In this document: positions 1 to 7,070 of the stretch, piece by piece | How positions within the stretch are numbered: the first letter of the stretch is position 1 | Layout: every line of letters begins with the position of its first letter | Assembly (NCBI GenBank): GCA_947460875.1 | Contig: CANHGR010000012.1 | Location: 1-53,922, forward strand | Length of the DNA: 53,922 bases | Direction: 5' to 3' | Source: Sphingobacteriaceae bacterium | GTDB lineage: Bacteria > Bacteroidota > Bacteroidia > Sphingobacteriales > Sphingobacteriaceae | Notes under the pieces: generated by a model | The model's input: only the letters and a program-made list of their open reading frames with translations | Database searches by the model: none | Told to the model about the DNA's origin: nothing | Made by a program: the position numbers and the translations under genes

Positions 1-573
1 ATCGACCCAAACATTGCCTTTGATGAGAAAGGTACTCCATGGATGTCTTTTGGATCATTTTGGAACGGAATTAAGTTATTCAAGTTAAGTGAGGATATGA
101 AAACTATCGCCCAGCCCGAAGAGTGGTATACCATTGCTGCCCGTCAGCGTGATTTTACAAAAGTGGCAGACGGTAGTGCAGGTGGTGCCGCTGCTGCGAT
201 AGAAGGTCCGTTTATATTCAAGAAAGACAACTATTACTATCTGTTCATATCTTGGGATCGCTGTTGCGCGGGTCTCCAAAGTACTTATAATATCAGGGTT
301 GGAAGGTCTGAAAAAATTACCGGGCCATATTTAGACAAAGAAGGAGTAGACCTGGCAAAAGGCGGTGGCACGTTGGTGCTGGGCGGCGATGTGACCGAGC
401 CAAAGACGGTATTTGCTCTTGGGCACAACAGCGCCTACACTTTTGATGGAACCGACTATCTCGTTTTCCATAAATATGTACAAGAAGGCAGCAGGCTTGG
501 CATAGAGAAGTTGGGATGGATGGATGGATGGCCGGTTATAGTGGCAAAATCGGCAGGAGCAGGGGTAAAATAG
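1..573 (+). CDS. Glycoside hydrolase family 43, arabinan endo-1,5-alpha-L-arabinanase-like (5' end missing)
   Basis: The frame is open from the first base and the window begins inside the gene, leaving about 190 C-terminal residues. The first codons read IDPNIAFDEKGTPWMSFG, the family-43 motif around the Asp that tunes the catalytic acid; AAIEGPFIFKKDNYYYLF carries the general-acid Glu; CCAGLQSTYNIRVGRS followed by KITGPY and GGGT is typical of endo-arabinanases. The five-bladed propeller would act outside the cytoplasm on arabinan side chains of plant pectin. The signal peptide and the catalytic-base Asp lie upstream of the window. The protein ends after the propeller with no carbohydrate-binding module. 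Two further GH43 genes lie at 12664 and 47603. GH43 membership is secure; exact substrate is inferred. Confidence 0.85.
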   Translation: MDPNIAFDEKGTPWMSFGSFWNGIKLFKLSEDMKTIAQPEEWYTIAARQRDFTKVADGSAGGAAAAIEGPFIFKKDNYYYLFISWDRCCAGLQSTYNIRVGRSEKITGPYLDKEGVDLAKGGGTLVLGGDVTEPKTVFALGHNSAYTFDGTDYLVFHKYVQEGSRLGIEKLGWMDGWPVIVAKSAGAGVK

Positions 574-698
574 TATCAGAATTTTGGTAGACGTAGCCGG
601 CGCTGCAGAGCTAATTCACTTGAGCTTTAATTGATTGGCATTTCTGTTTTCTACTAAAATACAAATACCGGCTAGTTCGATACCATTTTGACTAATAA

Positions 699-2051
699 TC
701 AAAACCCCAAATGTGCCTTAATGATATCCTGAATTAAGGTCGGTGTGATGCGTTCTTTGCCTAATTGTTTCTCAGTAATCAATACGGGACAATATTCTGT
801 AGCAACATTTACTCTTCCATGCGAGCCTTTGATCAGCGTAGCATCAAGCGGAATAACATCCATCACGTATCTGAAGCCTGCTTTTTTACGCATTAGTTTA
901 TAGCCTGCGCGCAACTTGGAGCTCATGAACATTTCTACAGGGTCGTAACCCGGCTTCTTATGGATATCTACACAGCGCGCATAATCGGGTGCCAGGGCAT
1001 CGTCCCGCCAGAAATAATAGGTAAACCAGCTGTTTGCGTCTGCCATAAGGACCAAGTCGCCGGAACGGGCATGGTCAATATGGTATTCTGTTTGGGCTTT
1101 ACGGTCGAGTACAAGCTCTATGCCGGGTACAGTTTTTAATAATTCTTTGACTTTCTCTGTTACAGAAGGATCATTGATATAAACATGAGCTATTTGATGG
1201 TCGGCCACCACAAAGGCTTTTGACGCGCCCGGGTCGAGCAGCTCTAGTCCTCGTTCTACGCGGATTGCAAGAAGATCGTTTTCTCTGAATAATCTATTTA
1301 AATGAATGGGATTGTTTACCGGACTAATTCCATATTCCGATAGCAAAATGATTTTTGCATTTTTCTTTTCGTAAAACTCTACCAATTGCTTAATAACGTC
1401 ATCTATCTCGTTTAACTCTTTCGAAATCTTTGAAAAATCGGGGCCAAATTTTTGTAAGCAATAGTCAAGATGGGGGAGATAAATTAAAGTTAGTGTCGGA
1501 TCATGCAAATCATCAGTAAGCATGGAGGCATCAGCAATCCATTGGGTTGATTTGATATTAGCTCCGGGTCCCCAAAATTGAAAAAGCGGGAAAACCCCAA
1601 GTTTTTCTTGCAAGACGTCTCGCAATTCGGCCGGATGCGAGTAGCAGTCTGGCGTTTTTCTGCCGTCTGCTAAATAATTGGGCCGTGGAGTAACAGAAAA
1701 GTCTGCCGATGAGTACATATTATACCACCAGAACATGGTGCTGCAGGTAAATTTCGGATCTGCTTTCTTTGCCTGATCCCATATCTTTTCACCTTGTACT
1801 AATTTGTTGGATTGTTTCCAGAACTTGACTTCACAATCTTCTCTGTCGTACCAGCCATTGCCAACGATGCCATTTTGTGAAGGAAATTTACCAGTTACAT
1901 AAGTTGATTGTACAGAAGTAGTTACAGCCGGTAGCAAGGGTTCGATGTTGTGTAAATGATGCTCAGCAATGTACTTCTGTAGAAAAGGTGTATGCTCTCC
2001 AATAACCGAGGCCGAGAGTCCGACAATATCTATAACAACCGTTTTGTTCAT
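699..2051 (-). CDS. eboF: EboF-like alkaline phosphatase/nucleotide pyrophosphatase superfamily protein
   Basis: A 450-residue protein of the alkaline-phosphatase/type I phosphodiesterase fold, the usual sixth member of ebo clusters. I start it at the ATG giving MNKTVVIDIVGLSAS, because the first metal Asp (D8) normally sits at the very N-terminus and a -7 box lies directly before this ATG; an upstream in-frame ATG would add 29 residues. T44 in PAVTTSVQSTYVTG matches the NPP nucleophile. Other ligands deviate: LPHLDYCLQKFG keeps D196 but has Q200 where the family has His, and LSEYG has E239-Y240 where the family has Asp-His. H411 in GSHG is kept. No signal peptide, so a cytoplasmic location is inferred. 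Family placement is firm; activity is uncertain. Confidence 0.82.
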   Translation of the reverse strand: MNKTVVIDIVGLSASVIGEHTPFLQKYIAEHHLHNIEPLLPAVTTSVQSTYVTGKFPSQNGIVGNGWYDREDCEVKFWKQSNKLVQGEKIWDQAKKADPKFTCSTMFWWYNMYSSADFSVTPRPNYLADGRKTPDCYSHPAELRDVLQEKLGVFPLFQFWGPGANIKSTQWIADASMLTDDLHDPTLTLIYLPHLDYCLQKFGPDFSKISKELNEIDDVIKQLVEFYEKKNAKIILLSEYGISPVNNPIHLNRLFRENDLLAIRVERGLELLDPGASKAFVVADHQIAHVYINDPSVTEKVKELLKTVPGIELVLDRKAQTEYHIDHARSGDLVLMADANSWFTYYFWRDDALAPDYARCVDIHKKPGYDPVEMFMSSKLRAGYKLMRKKAGFRYVMDVIPLDATLIKGSHGRVNVATEYCPVLITEKQLGKERITPTLIQDIIKAHLGF

Positions 2052-2054
2052 GGT

Positions 2055-2062
2055 CAAATTTA
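2055..2062 (-). promoter_or_regulatory. -7 promoter element of eboF, directly before the start codon
   Basis: On the minus strand TAAATTTG matches the Bacteroidota -7 consensus TAnnTTTG. Its last G is three bases before the eboF ATG (2051), so the start of transcription should fall on or next to the A of the ATG. I found no convincing TTG -33 element at the usual distance, so confidence is moderate. Confidence 0.45.
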
Positions 2063-2144
2063 GTGTTTTTAGGGTTGAATAATAAGGATTTTCAATGTAA
2101 ACATGATTTGAAATCTGCGGGAGTTTGGAGATGTTCAATCGTAT

Positions 2145-2262
2145 TTTGGCATCATGCAGGTATGCGCCTCGTATCCCCCGCGGGCGGGGGAATTAAACGG
2201 GGTGGTTTGTAAAAAAACCTCCCCCTTGCCCCCCTAAAAGAAGGGGATATGCATGATGCAAA
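2145..2262. repeat. MITE-like inverted-repeat element between csp and eboF
   Basis: GCATCATGC at 2149-2157 is mirrored by GCATGATGC at 2251-2259, each with a TTT(G) on the outside; both arms continue towards a TATCCCC stretch. Between them lie C-runs and G-runs (2174-2190 is a near-perfect C5GCGGGCG5 palindrome; 2219-2235 is C-rich). About 118 bp, no coding potential. It looks like a small non-autonomous or REP-type element inserted downstream of the cold-shock gene. Confidence 0.5.
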
Positions 2263-2349
2263 TGCTAAAGATTAAAGAATCGGTGTTTTTGCAATTTTCC
2301 TTAGGTTTTGGAAAATAGGTATTGACCGACTACAAACCAAAAAAACCAA

Positions 2350-2544
2350 TTATCCAGTCTTCGTTACTCCAATTGCCGATGGACCTCTTTTCCCATCAAC
2401 CATGTCATATGAAACCTTGTCTTGTTCTTTGATATCGTCTGTTAGTCCCGAAACATGAACGAATATTTCTTTGTCGCCATCGTCTGGTGTGATAAAACCA
2501 AAACCTTTGGTTTGATTAAAAAACTTTACTATCCCGGTTGGCAT
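2350..2544 (-). CDS. Cold-shock domain protein (CspA family)
   Basis: A 64-residue single cold-shock domain. RNP1 is seen as KGFGFITPD (about residues 14-22) and RNP2 as IFVHVSG (about 27-33); the start MPTGIVKFFNQTKGFGFI is canonical and the length is typical. It binds single-stranded RNA/DNA in the cytoplasm and melts mRNA structure. It sits inside the ebo gene row, between eboE and eboF on the same strand, but has its own promoter-like sequence at 2559-2588 and an MITE-like element after it. It is therefore probably an independent gene that landed in the cluster, although it could couple eboF expression to cold. Identity is certain; the regulatory role is speculation. Confidence 0.95.
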   Translation of the reverse strand: MPTGIVKFFNQTKGFGFITPDDGDKEIFVHVSGLTDDIKEQDKVSYDMVDGKRGPSAIGVTKTG

Positions 2545-2558
2545 AATTTTAAATTTTT

Positions 2559-2588
2559 TAAAGATAATTTACTTTTGCTTTTTGGCAA
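2559..2588 (-). promoter_or_regulatory. Promoter of the cold-shock gene
   Basis: Read on the minus strand: TTG at 2588-2586, a 19-nt spacer, then TATCTTTA at 2566-2559, one base off TAnnTTTG. Predicted transcription starts about 8-10 nt before the csp ATG at 2544, so there is no long cold-box leader of the enterobacterial cspA type. Confidence 0.5.
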
Positions 2589-2592
2589 TTAC

Positions 2593-2606
2593 GTTTTACG
2601 TAAAAC
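2593..2606. repeat. 14-bp perfect palindrome over the eboE stop codon
   Basis: GTTTTACGTAAAAC is perfectly self-complementary and covers the last codons and stop of eboE. The 12-mer TACGTTTTACGT (2590-2601) recurs at 5014-5025 between eboD and eboC. No T-run follows on the minus strand, so it is not a standard terminator; it could be a protein-binding site or part of a low-complexity repeat family. Confidence 0.4.
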
Positions 2607-3807
2607 CTAATTGCCCCTTCACCCATAATAACTCCCTGATGATCGACTCTTCGATCGGCAATTTAGACTCTTCCGGAAGCACTTCCCAGGTATAGGTTTC
2701 TACCTCAAGATGGGATGTGAGATTTGTTTTTTTATGGATATTTAGTACCTCGACTATATCATCTTGGGTAGATTTTACTAAACCCGGATACTGCGTAAAT
2801 ACAGGAACATGAAAATGTGCTCGCCATTCAACAACTCCTTCGTGATTGATATCCGGAAGAGCATTCGGCAGATCGCGGTAGCGGATAACCGAACCATCAT
2901 TTTTTCGGGCAACCACCTGGTGTAAATAGGTAGATTCATTAAACTTTTCAAAAGCTGCAGCCAATTCAATTTTCGGACCCCTTTGCGGGATACCCGCTTT
3001 AAGCGCTGCACTAATTTGAAATTTGCCAATTTTTAAGCCGTTCTGTTCAAGCTGATTTATTACTTTTTCATGAGGCTCATAACCGATTGCAAAATGGCAA
3101 ACGTCATAGCAAAGCCTGATATGTTGTTTTAACGCGTGCTCGGCTTCGTCCTCCGAAAGGGAATACTTCTGCACAATGCTTTTTACACCTAAGGGTATAA
3201 GCCAATTCTCAAACCAATGGATAAATTCAGCCCCAGTTTCGAGGATGCCATCGGGTTCAGGTTCGATGTCCAGATGCAATATCCGGCCGCTTTTTTGTTG
3301 TATCGCGATGAGATGCTCAACTACTTTGATGATGTTTTCGGTGGCGAGTTCTGTGGCTTTTTTTAAGTCTCCGGCAGTTTGCCACCAATATCGATAGCTC
3401 AAGGGCGAAGTAGATACGCCTCCGTCCATCCCGTCGGGTAAAAGTTCCTTTAGAATATCAAATAGCCGAATTGAATAGTCCACGCGTTCTGTGGTGGTCC
3501 AGTCGGGAGCATGAACCTGATCTTTTACCCTAGTATTGTGAAATCCCCCGTAAGGGAAACCATTCATCGTAAACACATACGCACTTGCTTCTTCTAGCCA
3601 GTGCCTAAATTCGCTAAGATTCTCTTTTTTAATAAGTTCGAGACTAGCAATATGCGATAAACGCAGTCCGATAGCCATAGGATTCGCAGGCGAAACACCG
3701 TTTTTTATCAGGGGGAAAAGTCGTTTTAGAGCCGCAAAATGATCGGGCCAACTTTCGCCGGCATGAATATTTGTGCAATAGGTTAAATGACCGTTATCCG
3801 TCAGCAT
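2596..3807 (-). CDS. eboE: Metabolite traffic protein EboE (xylose isomerase-like TIM barrel)
   Basis: 403 residues, the usual EboE size, starting MLTDNGHLTYCTNIHAGESW. The His/Glu-rich strand ends suit a divalent-metal TIM barrel of the sugar-phosphate isomerase/AP endonuclease 2 superfamily: the N-terminal THIHAGE-like segment (here TNIHAGE), LHLDIEPEPDGILETG (about 195-210), LCYDVCHFAIGYE (about 233-245), FQISAAL and WRAHFHVPVF (about 330-340). In cyanobacteria the ebo genes are needed to move the scytonemin monomer to the periplasm; the EboE reaction is not known. It follows eboD with one base between stop and start, implying translational coupling. The assignment rests on fold plus neighbours. 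Confidence 0.85.
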   Translation of the reverse strand: MLTDNGHLTYCTNIHAGESWPDHFAALKRLFPLIKNGVSPANPMAIGLRLSHIASLELIKKENLSEFRHWLEEASAYVFTMNGFPYGGFHNTRVKDQVHAPDWTTTERVDYSIRLFDILKELLPDGMDGGVSTSPLSYRYWWQTAGDLKKATELATENIIKVVEHLIAIQQKSGRILHLDIEPEPDGILETGAEFIHWFENWLIPLGVKSIVQKYSLSEDEAEHALKQHIRLCYDVCHFAIGYEPHEKVINQLEQNGLKIGKFQISAALKAGIPQRGPKIELAAAFEKFNESTYLHQVVARKNDGSVIRYRDLPNALPDINHEGVVEWRAHFHVPVFTQYPGLVKSTQDDIVEVLNIHKKTNLTSHLEVETYTWEVLPEESKLPIEESIIRELLWVKGQLGFT

Positions 3808-3808
3808 G

Positions 3809-4978
3809 TTAAGAAGCTTGGGGGCCTTTTTTGTTATATTGTTGAAGCAATTTTGCTGCTTTTTTAATTAAATCGACATCCATTTCATGTACTTCTTCGC
3901 CTCTTCCGATCGATTTAAGCAACATAATGGTTAGTCTGCCGCCAAGATGCTCGCGGAATTCTTGTAAGCCATTAATTATCGGACTGTTTTCATTCTCCGG
4001 CATAATCAGCGAGTGATTAACAGGTAAGCCAAGTTTAAGTAGGAGCTGGACCACTCTATCGGTACTATATTCATCCAGTCGGTCCGAAAGATGCGAATAG
4101 ATCGTATCCAAAGCTATCCCGATCGAGACAGCTTCTCCATGAAGTACTTCAAAATCACTGAGCTGCTCCAATTTATGTGCGCTCCAATGGCCGAAATCTA
4201 AGGGACGAGAAGATCCCTTTTCAAACGGATCGCCACCACTGATATGTTCCATATGTAAACGCGCACACTGCCAAATGAGGTATTCCATTGCCTCCTTATT
4301 GCGCGCTGCTAAGGCTTCGGCATTTGCTTCAAGCCAGTTGAAAAAAGTGGCATCTTTGATCAATGCAACTTTAATAGCTTCTGAAATGCCTGAGCGCCAA
4401 TGTCTAATACTTAAGGTAGTTAGAAAATGGTAATCATTAAATACTGCTACTGCAGGTGCGAAGGTTCCTAAGAAATTCTTCTTCCCTTTGTAATTAATGC
4501 TGTTTTTTACACCCACACCAGAGTCGTTCTGTGAGAGTACCGTTGTCGGAATACGGATTAGTTTGATTCCCCTATGGGATACTGCCGCGGCATAACCCAC
4601 TAAATCGAGAATCGCTCCACCACCTATTGCGGCGATGTAAGAATGCCTGTCTACACCATGAACATTAACTGCTTCGACGATATCGTTAAAAAAGCTCTCA
4701 TTGTTCTTGCAGGTTTCGCCACCAGGAATAATCAGCTTTTCTGAAATTAGCTTTACAGTATCGTATGCTCGGAAATATTGATCGATTTGTGACGACAATT
4801 CAGGATGCGCCTGGGAAACCTCCTCATCTATAACAAAAAGTATTTTTTTAGATATAAAATCCTCATGTCCGGCCTGTAGAAAATCAGCCAAGAGAGAATT
4901 AGATTGACTGAAAAGATGCTCGGTAAAGTGAACTTTGTATTGATAATGTACACTAAAATTCTGTTCTATATGGTCCAT
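3809..4978 (-). CDS. eboD: 3-dehydroquinate synthase-like protein of the ebo cluster (EboD)
   Basis: 389 residues of the sugar-phosphate cyclase/AroB family. Nucleotide-binding segments are visible: IPGGETCKN (about 84-92), AIGGGAILDLVGYAAA (about 117-132) and RIPTTVLSQNDSGVGVKNS (about 142-160). The three expected metal ligands are present: E200 in SGISEAIK, H264 in DFGHWSAHKLE and H280 in LHGEAVSIG. Sequence around the substrate loop differs from housekeeping AroB (SGVGVKNS for the usual SSVGGKTG), so this is the secondary paralogue found in ebo clusters rather than the shikimate enzyme. The gene is preceded by a 146-bp gap from eboC and is tightly joined to eboE. Family certain; real substrate unknown. 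Confidence 0.87.
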   Translation of the reverse strand: MDHIEQNFSVHYQYKVHFTEHLFSQSNSLLADFLQAGHEDFISKKILFVIDEEVSQAHPELSSQIDQYFRAYDTVKLISEKLIIPGGETCKNNESFFNDIVEAVNVHGVDRHSYIAAIGGGAILDLVGYAAAVSHRGIKLIRIPTTVLSQNDSGVGVKNSINYKGKKNFLGTFAPAVAVFNDYHFLTTLSIRHWRSGISEAIKVALIKDATFFNWLEANAEALAARNKEAMEYLIWQCARLHMEHISGGDPFEKGSSRPLDFGHWSAHKLEQLSDFEVLHGEAVSIGIALDTIYSHLSDRLDEYSTDRVVQLLLKLGLPVNHSLIMPENENSPIINGLQEFREHLGGRLTIMLLKSIGRGEEVHEMDVDLIKKAAKLLQQYNKKGPQAS

Positions 4979-5005
4979 GTATTGGTGTTGTGTCTTCTTT
5001 ATTTA

Positions 5006-5031
5006 TTACGTAATACGTTTTACGTGGTACG
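5006..5031. repeat. ACGT-rich low-complexity repeat between eboC and eboD
   Basis: TTACGTAA (5006-5013) is followed directly by TACGTTTTACGT (5014-5025) and GGTACG. The 12-mer is identical to 2590-2601. The whole 4979-5124 gap has no coding sense and no clear promoter; this repeat is its only structure. Confidence 0.4.
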
Positions 5032-5124
5032 CTTTATGCGTTGCCTTTGCTTTGAGCTTGTTGCTTTTAGGTTGAAACGTTCTTTTTTTTGCTAGATCGT
5101 AATTCGACACATCTCATACCGTCC

Positions 5125-6012
5125 CTACGTCACCGCAAACTTCTTTCCCAACCAAATCGATAAAGGCAATAAAAGTAGGATAATTAATGCTATATATAAA
5201 GCCCCTGCTGTTGCAGCCCATGAGGCGTTCATTAAAATCAGTGCAATCACCCCTACCTTTACTGATTTGCCGATATTGGGTCCGGAAGGCTCCTGAATGG
5301 CGTTGATCAATGGTTTAAATATCATCCATGCAAATAGGCTTAGAAAGGCAATAGCGAAGATAATAGTGCCTTCTATAAAAGAGAAATATAAAATGCTGGC
5401 GATCACCAAAGCATATAAAACAGCAGCGAATTGCAAGGGCGTACGTTTGCTGCCGTATACTTCCCCGCGACTGATCATGGTAATAGATGCGATGTAAACA
5501 ATTGGTATACAGCTGATAAACCACCAATTTGCAAGTACTTGCGGTATTACACTAATGCCGAGCAATAAATTTAGTCCGCGGCAAAGGCCCATGTTTAGCG
5601 GCCCCAGAAAACGTTGATGTTTCCCCCACTTATCATAAACAAGGGCCAAAACTAAAATTGCAGCGGCAAGAATTCCAGCAGTAAAATTGACAAATACCGC
5701 GCAAGAAAAGCCCAGCGTTAACAAGAAAGCTCCGAGTTGGATGGCATTTCTTTTACTGACGACAGCCGAGGGAATGGCACGCTCTGGTCGTTCCACCTTA
5801 TCCAGTTCGGCATCAAAAACGTCATTGAAAACCACACCGCCAGCATAAAGGCAAGCGGTAGACATGCAAAGCAGAAAAATTGACTGGAGATAGCTTTGGT
5901 CGGGAATCCAAATGGTAAAGAAACCTGCGATAGCCATACCTGCAAGCACATCTGCAACAGCCGTTACCATATTTGCCGGCCGCATTAGCTGTAAAAAAGC
6001 ATTCGTTTTCAA
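5125..6012 (-). CDS. eboC: UbiA-like prenyltransferase EboC
   Basis: 295 residues, almost entirely hydrophobic with roughly eight to nine membrane spans: an intramembrane aromatic prenyltransferase fold. The first Asp-rich motif is NDVFDAELDKVERPERAIPS (about residues 63-82), the diphosphate-Mg site; the second region reads LVYDKWGKHQRFLGPLNMG (about 122-140) followed by CRGLNLLLG, as in UbiA relatives acting in the ebo cluster. Known family chemistry is transfer of a polyprenyl group from its diphosphate to an acceptor; the acceptor here is unknown. The start MKTNAFLQLMRPANMVTAVA lies 8 bp after the eboB stop, so the two are co-transcribed. In Nostoc punctiforme the ebo cluster is required for periplasmic delivery of the scytonemin monomer. 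Confidence 0.9.
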   Translation of the reverse strand: MKTNAFLQLMRPANMVTAVADVLAGMAIAGFFTIWIPDQSYLQSIFLLCMSTACLYAGGVVFNDVFDAELDKVERPERAIPSAVVSKRNAIQLGAFLLTLGFSCAVFVNFTAGILAAAILVLALVYDKWGKHQRFLGPLNMGLCRGLNLLLGISVIPQVLANWWFISCIPIVYIASITMISRGEVYGSKRTPLQFAAVLYALVIASILYFSFIEGTIIFAIAFLSLFAWMIFKPLINAIQEPSGPNIGKSVKVGVIALILMNASWAATAGALYIALIILLLLPLSIWLGKKFAVT

Positions 6013-6020
6013 TTGCTGAT

Positions 6021-7004
6021 TTATCGGATAAGAATCGAAGATTTATCAACTCTTGGAGCTTGTCCACCTCTAAGAACCGTATTGCCGGCATATTTTTGAG
6101 TTTGGTCAATGTCCTTGATCGTATCAAAATCTTCTTCATTAATCTGCCCACTTTGTCCGAACGCCTTGATGGCATTGCGGTAAGTAACCAACTCAATATC
6201 TGTACGTGAGATGCCTCTAGCTTGCATCAAAGCAGCAGTTTTAGGTATAGCAAGGGGGTCGCTGATGCCCCAATCGGCAGCAGAATTGATCATGATGCGT
6301 TCGGAGCCATATTGTTTCACTACTTCTACCATGCGCTCATTCCCCATTTTAGTGAAAGGATAAATGGTAAATGCCGCCCAAAAACCACGATCAAGCACTT
6401 CTTTTACCGTTTCTTCATTATTGTGATCGATGATTACCATGTAGGGATCTAGCTTATGCTCTATCGCGATATCCATGCTCCGTTGAGTTCCTTTTTTCTT
6501 GTCGCGATGAGGTGTATGAACTTGAACGGGTAAAGAGGCCTCTTTCGCGAGCTCTAATTGAAGACGATAGTATTTATCTTCGGCTGGGGTTTGATCGTCA
6601 AAACCAATCTCACCTACGCCAACCACACCTTCCTTGTAAATAAATAGTGGCAGCATTTCCATTACCTGTTCTGCAAGTGCTTCATTATTGGCTTCACGCG
6701 AGTTCAGCCCAATTGTACAGTAATGTTTTATTCCAAATTGCGATGATCGGAATCGTTCCCAGCCAATCAGACTGCTGTAATAATCGCGGAAAGAATCCGC
6801 ACCTGTTCTCGGCTGCCCGAGCCAAAAAGCCGGTTCAATTAGTCCCACAACGCCGGCATCTGCCATTGCCTGGTAATCGTCTGTTGTTCTGGATGACATA
6901 TGTACATGCGGATCAAAAAACCGCATCCCTTTTACAGCCTCAATATCTAGAGGGACTGCATCGCCGGTAGGCATATCTTGCTCGTTAAAATGGCTACAAC
7001 ACAT
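6021..7004 (-). CDS. eboB: TatD-family metal-dependent hydrolase EboB
   Basis: Amidohydrolase-fold TIM barrel of the TatD family, 327 residues from the first ATG; an internal start at M27 (MRFFDPHVHM) is also possible because homologues begin close to the DPHVH motif. Metal ligands are visible as D31-P-H33-V-H35, VVGVGEIGFDD (about 128-138), PVQVHTPHRD (about 160-169), MVIIDHNN and the late Asp in NSAADWG. That is the full TatD set, so hydrolase activity is likely. It is the second gene of the ebo operon, 66 bp after eboA and 8 bp before eboC. Substrate unknown; the context implies an organic metabolite rather than DNA. Confidence 0.87.
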   Translation of the reverse strand: MCCSHFNEQDMPTGDAVPLDIEAVKGMRFFDPHVHMSSRTTDDYQAMADAGVVGLIEPAFWLGQPRTGADSFRDYYSSLIGWERFRSSQFGIKHYCTIGLNSREANNEALAEQVMEMLPLFIYKEGVVGVGEIGFDDQTPAEDKYYRLQLELAKEASLPVQVHTPHRDKKKGTQRSMDIAIEHKLDPYMVIIDHNNEETVKEVLDRGFWAAFTIYPFTKMGNERMVEVVKQYGSERIMINSAADWGISDPLAIPKTAALMQARGISRTDIELVTYRNAIKAFGQSGQINEEDFDTIKDIDQTQKYAGNTVLRGGQAPRVDKSSILIR

Positions 7005-7070
7005 TGCTTATTGGTTTAAGTTTTACTATATTCTTTCGGGATGAACTGTATGGAGATTGTCTACGTTTTA

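Noticed and set aside
5822-6196. 124-codon minus-strand frame across the eboB/eboC junction
   Set aside because: Out of frame with both clear genes and without any motif.
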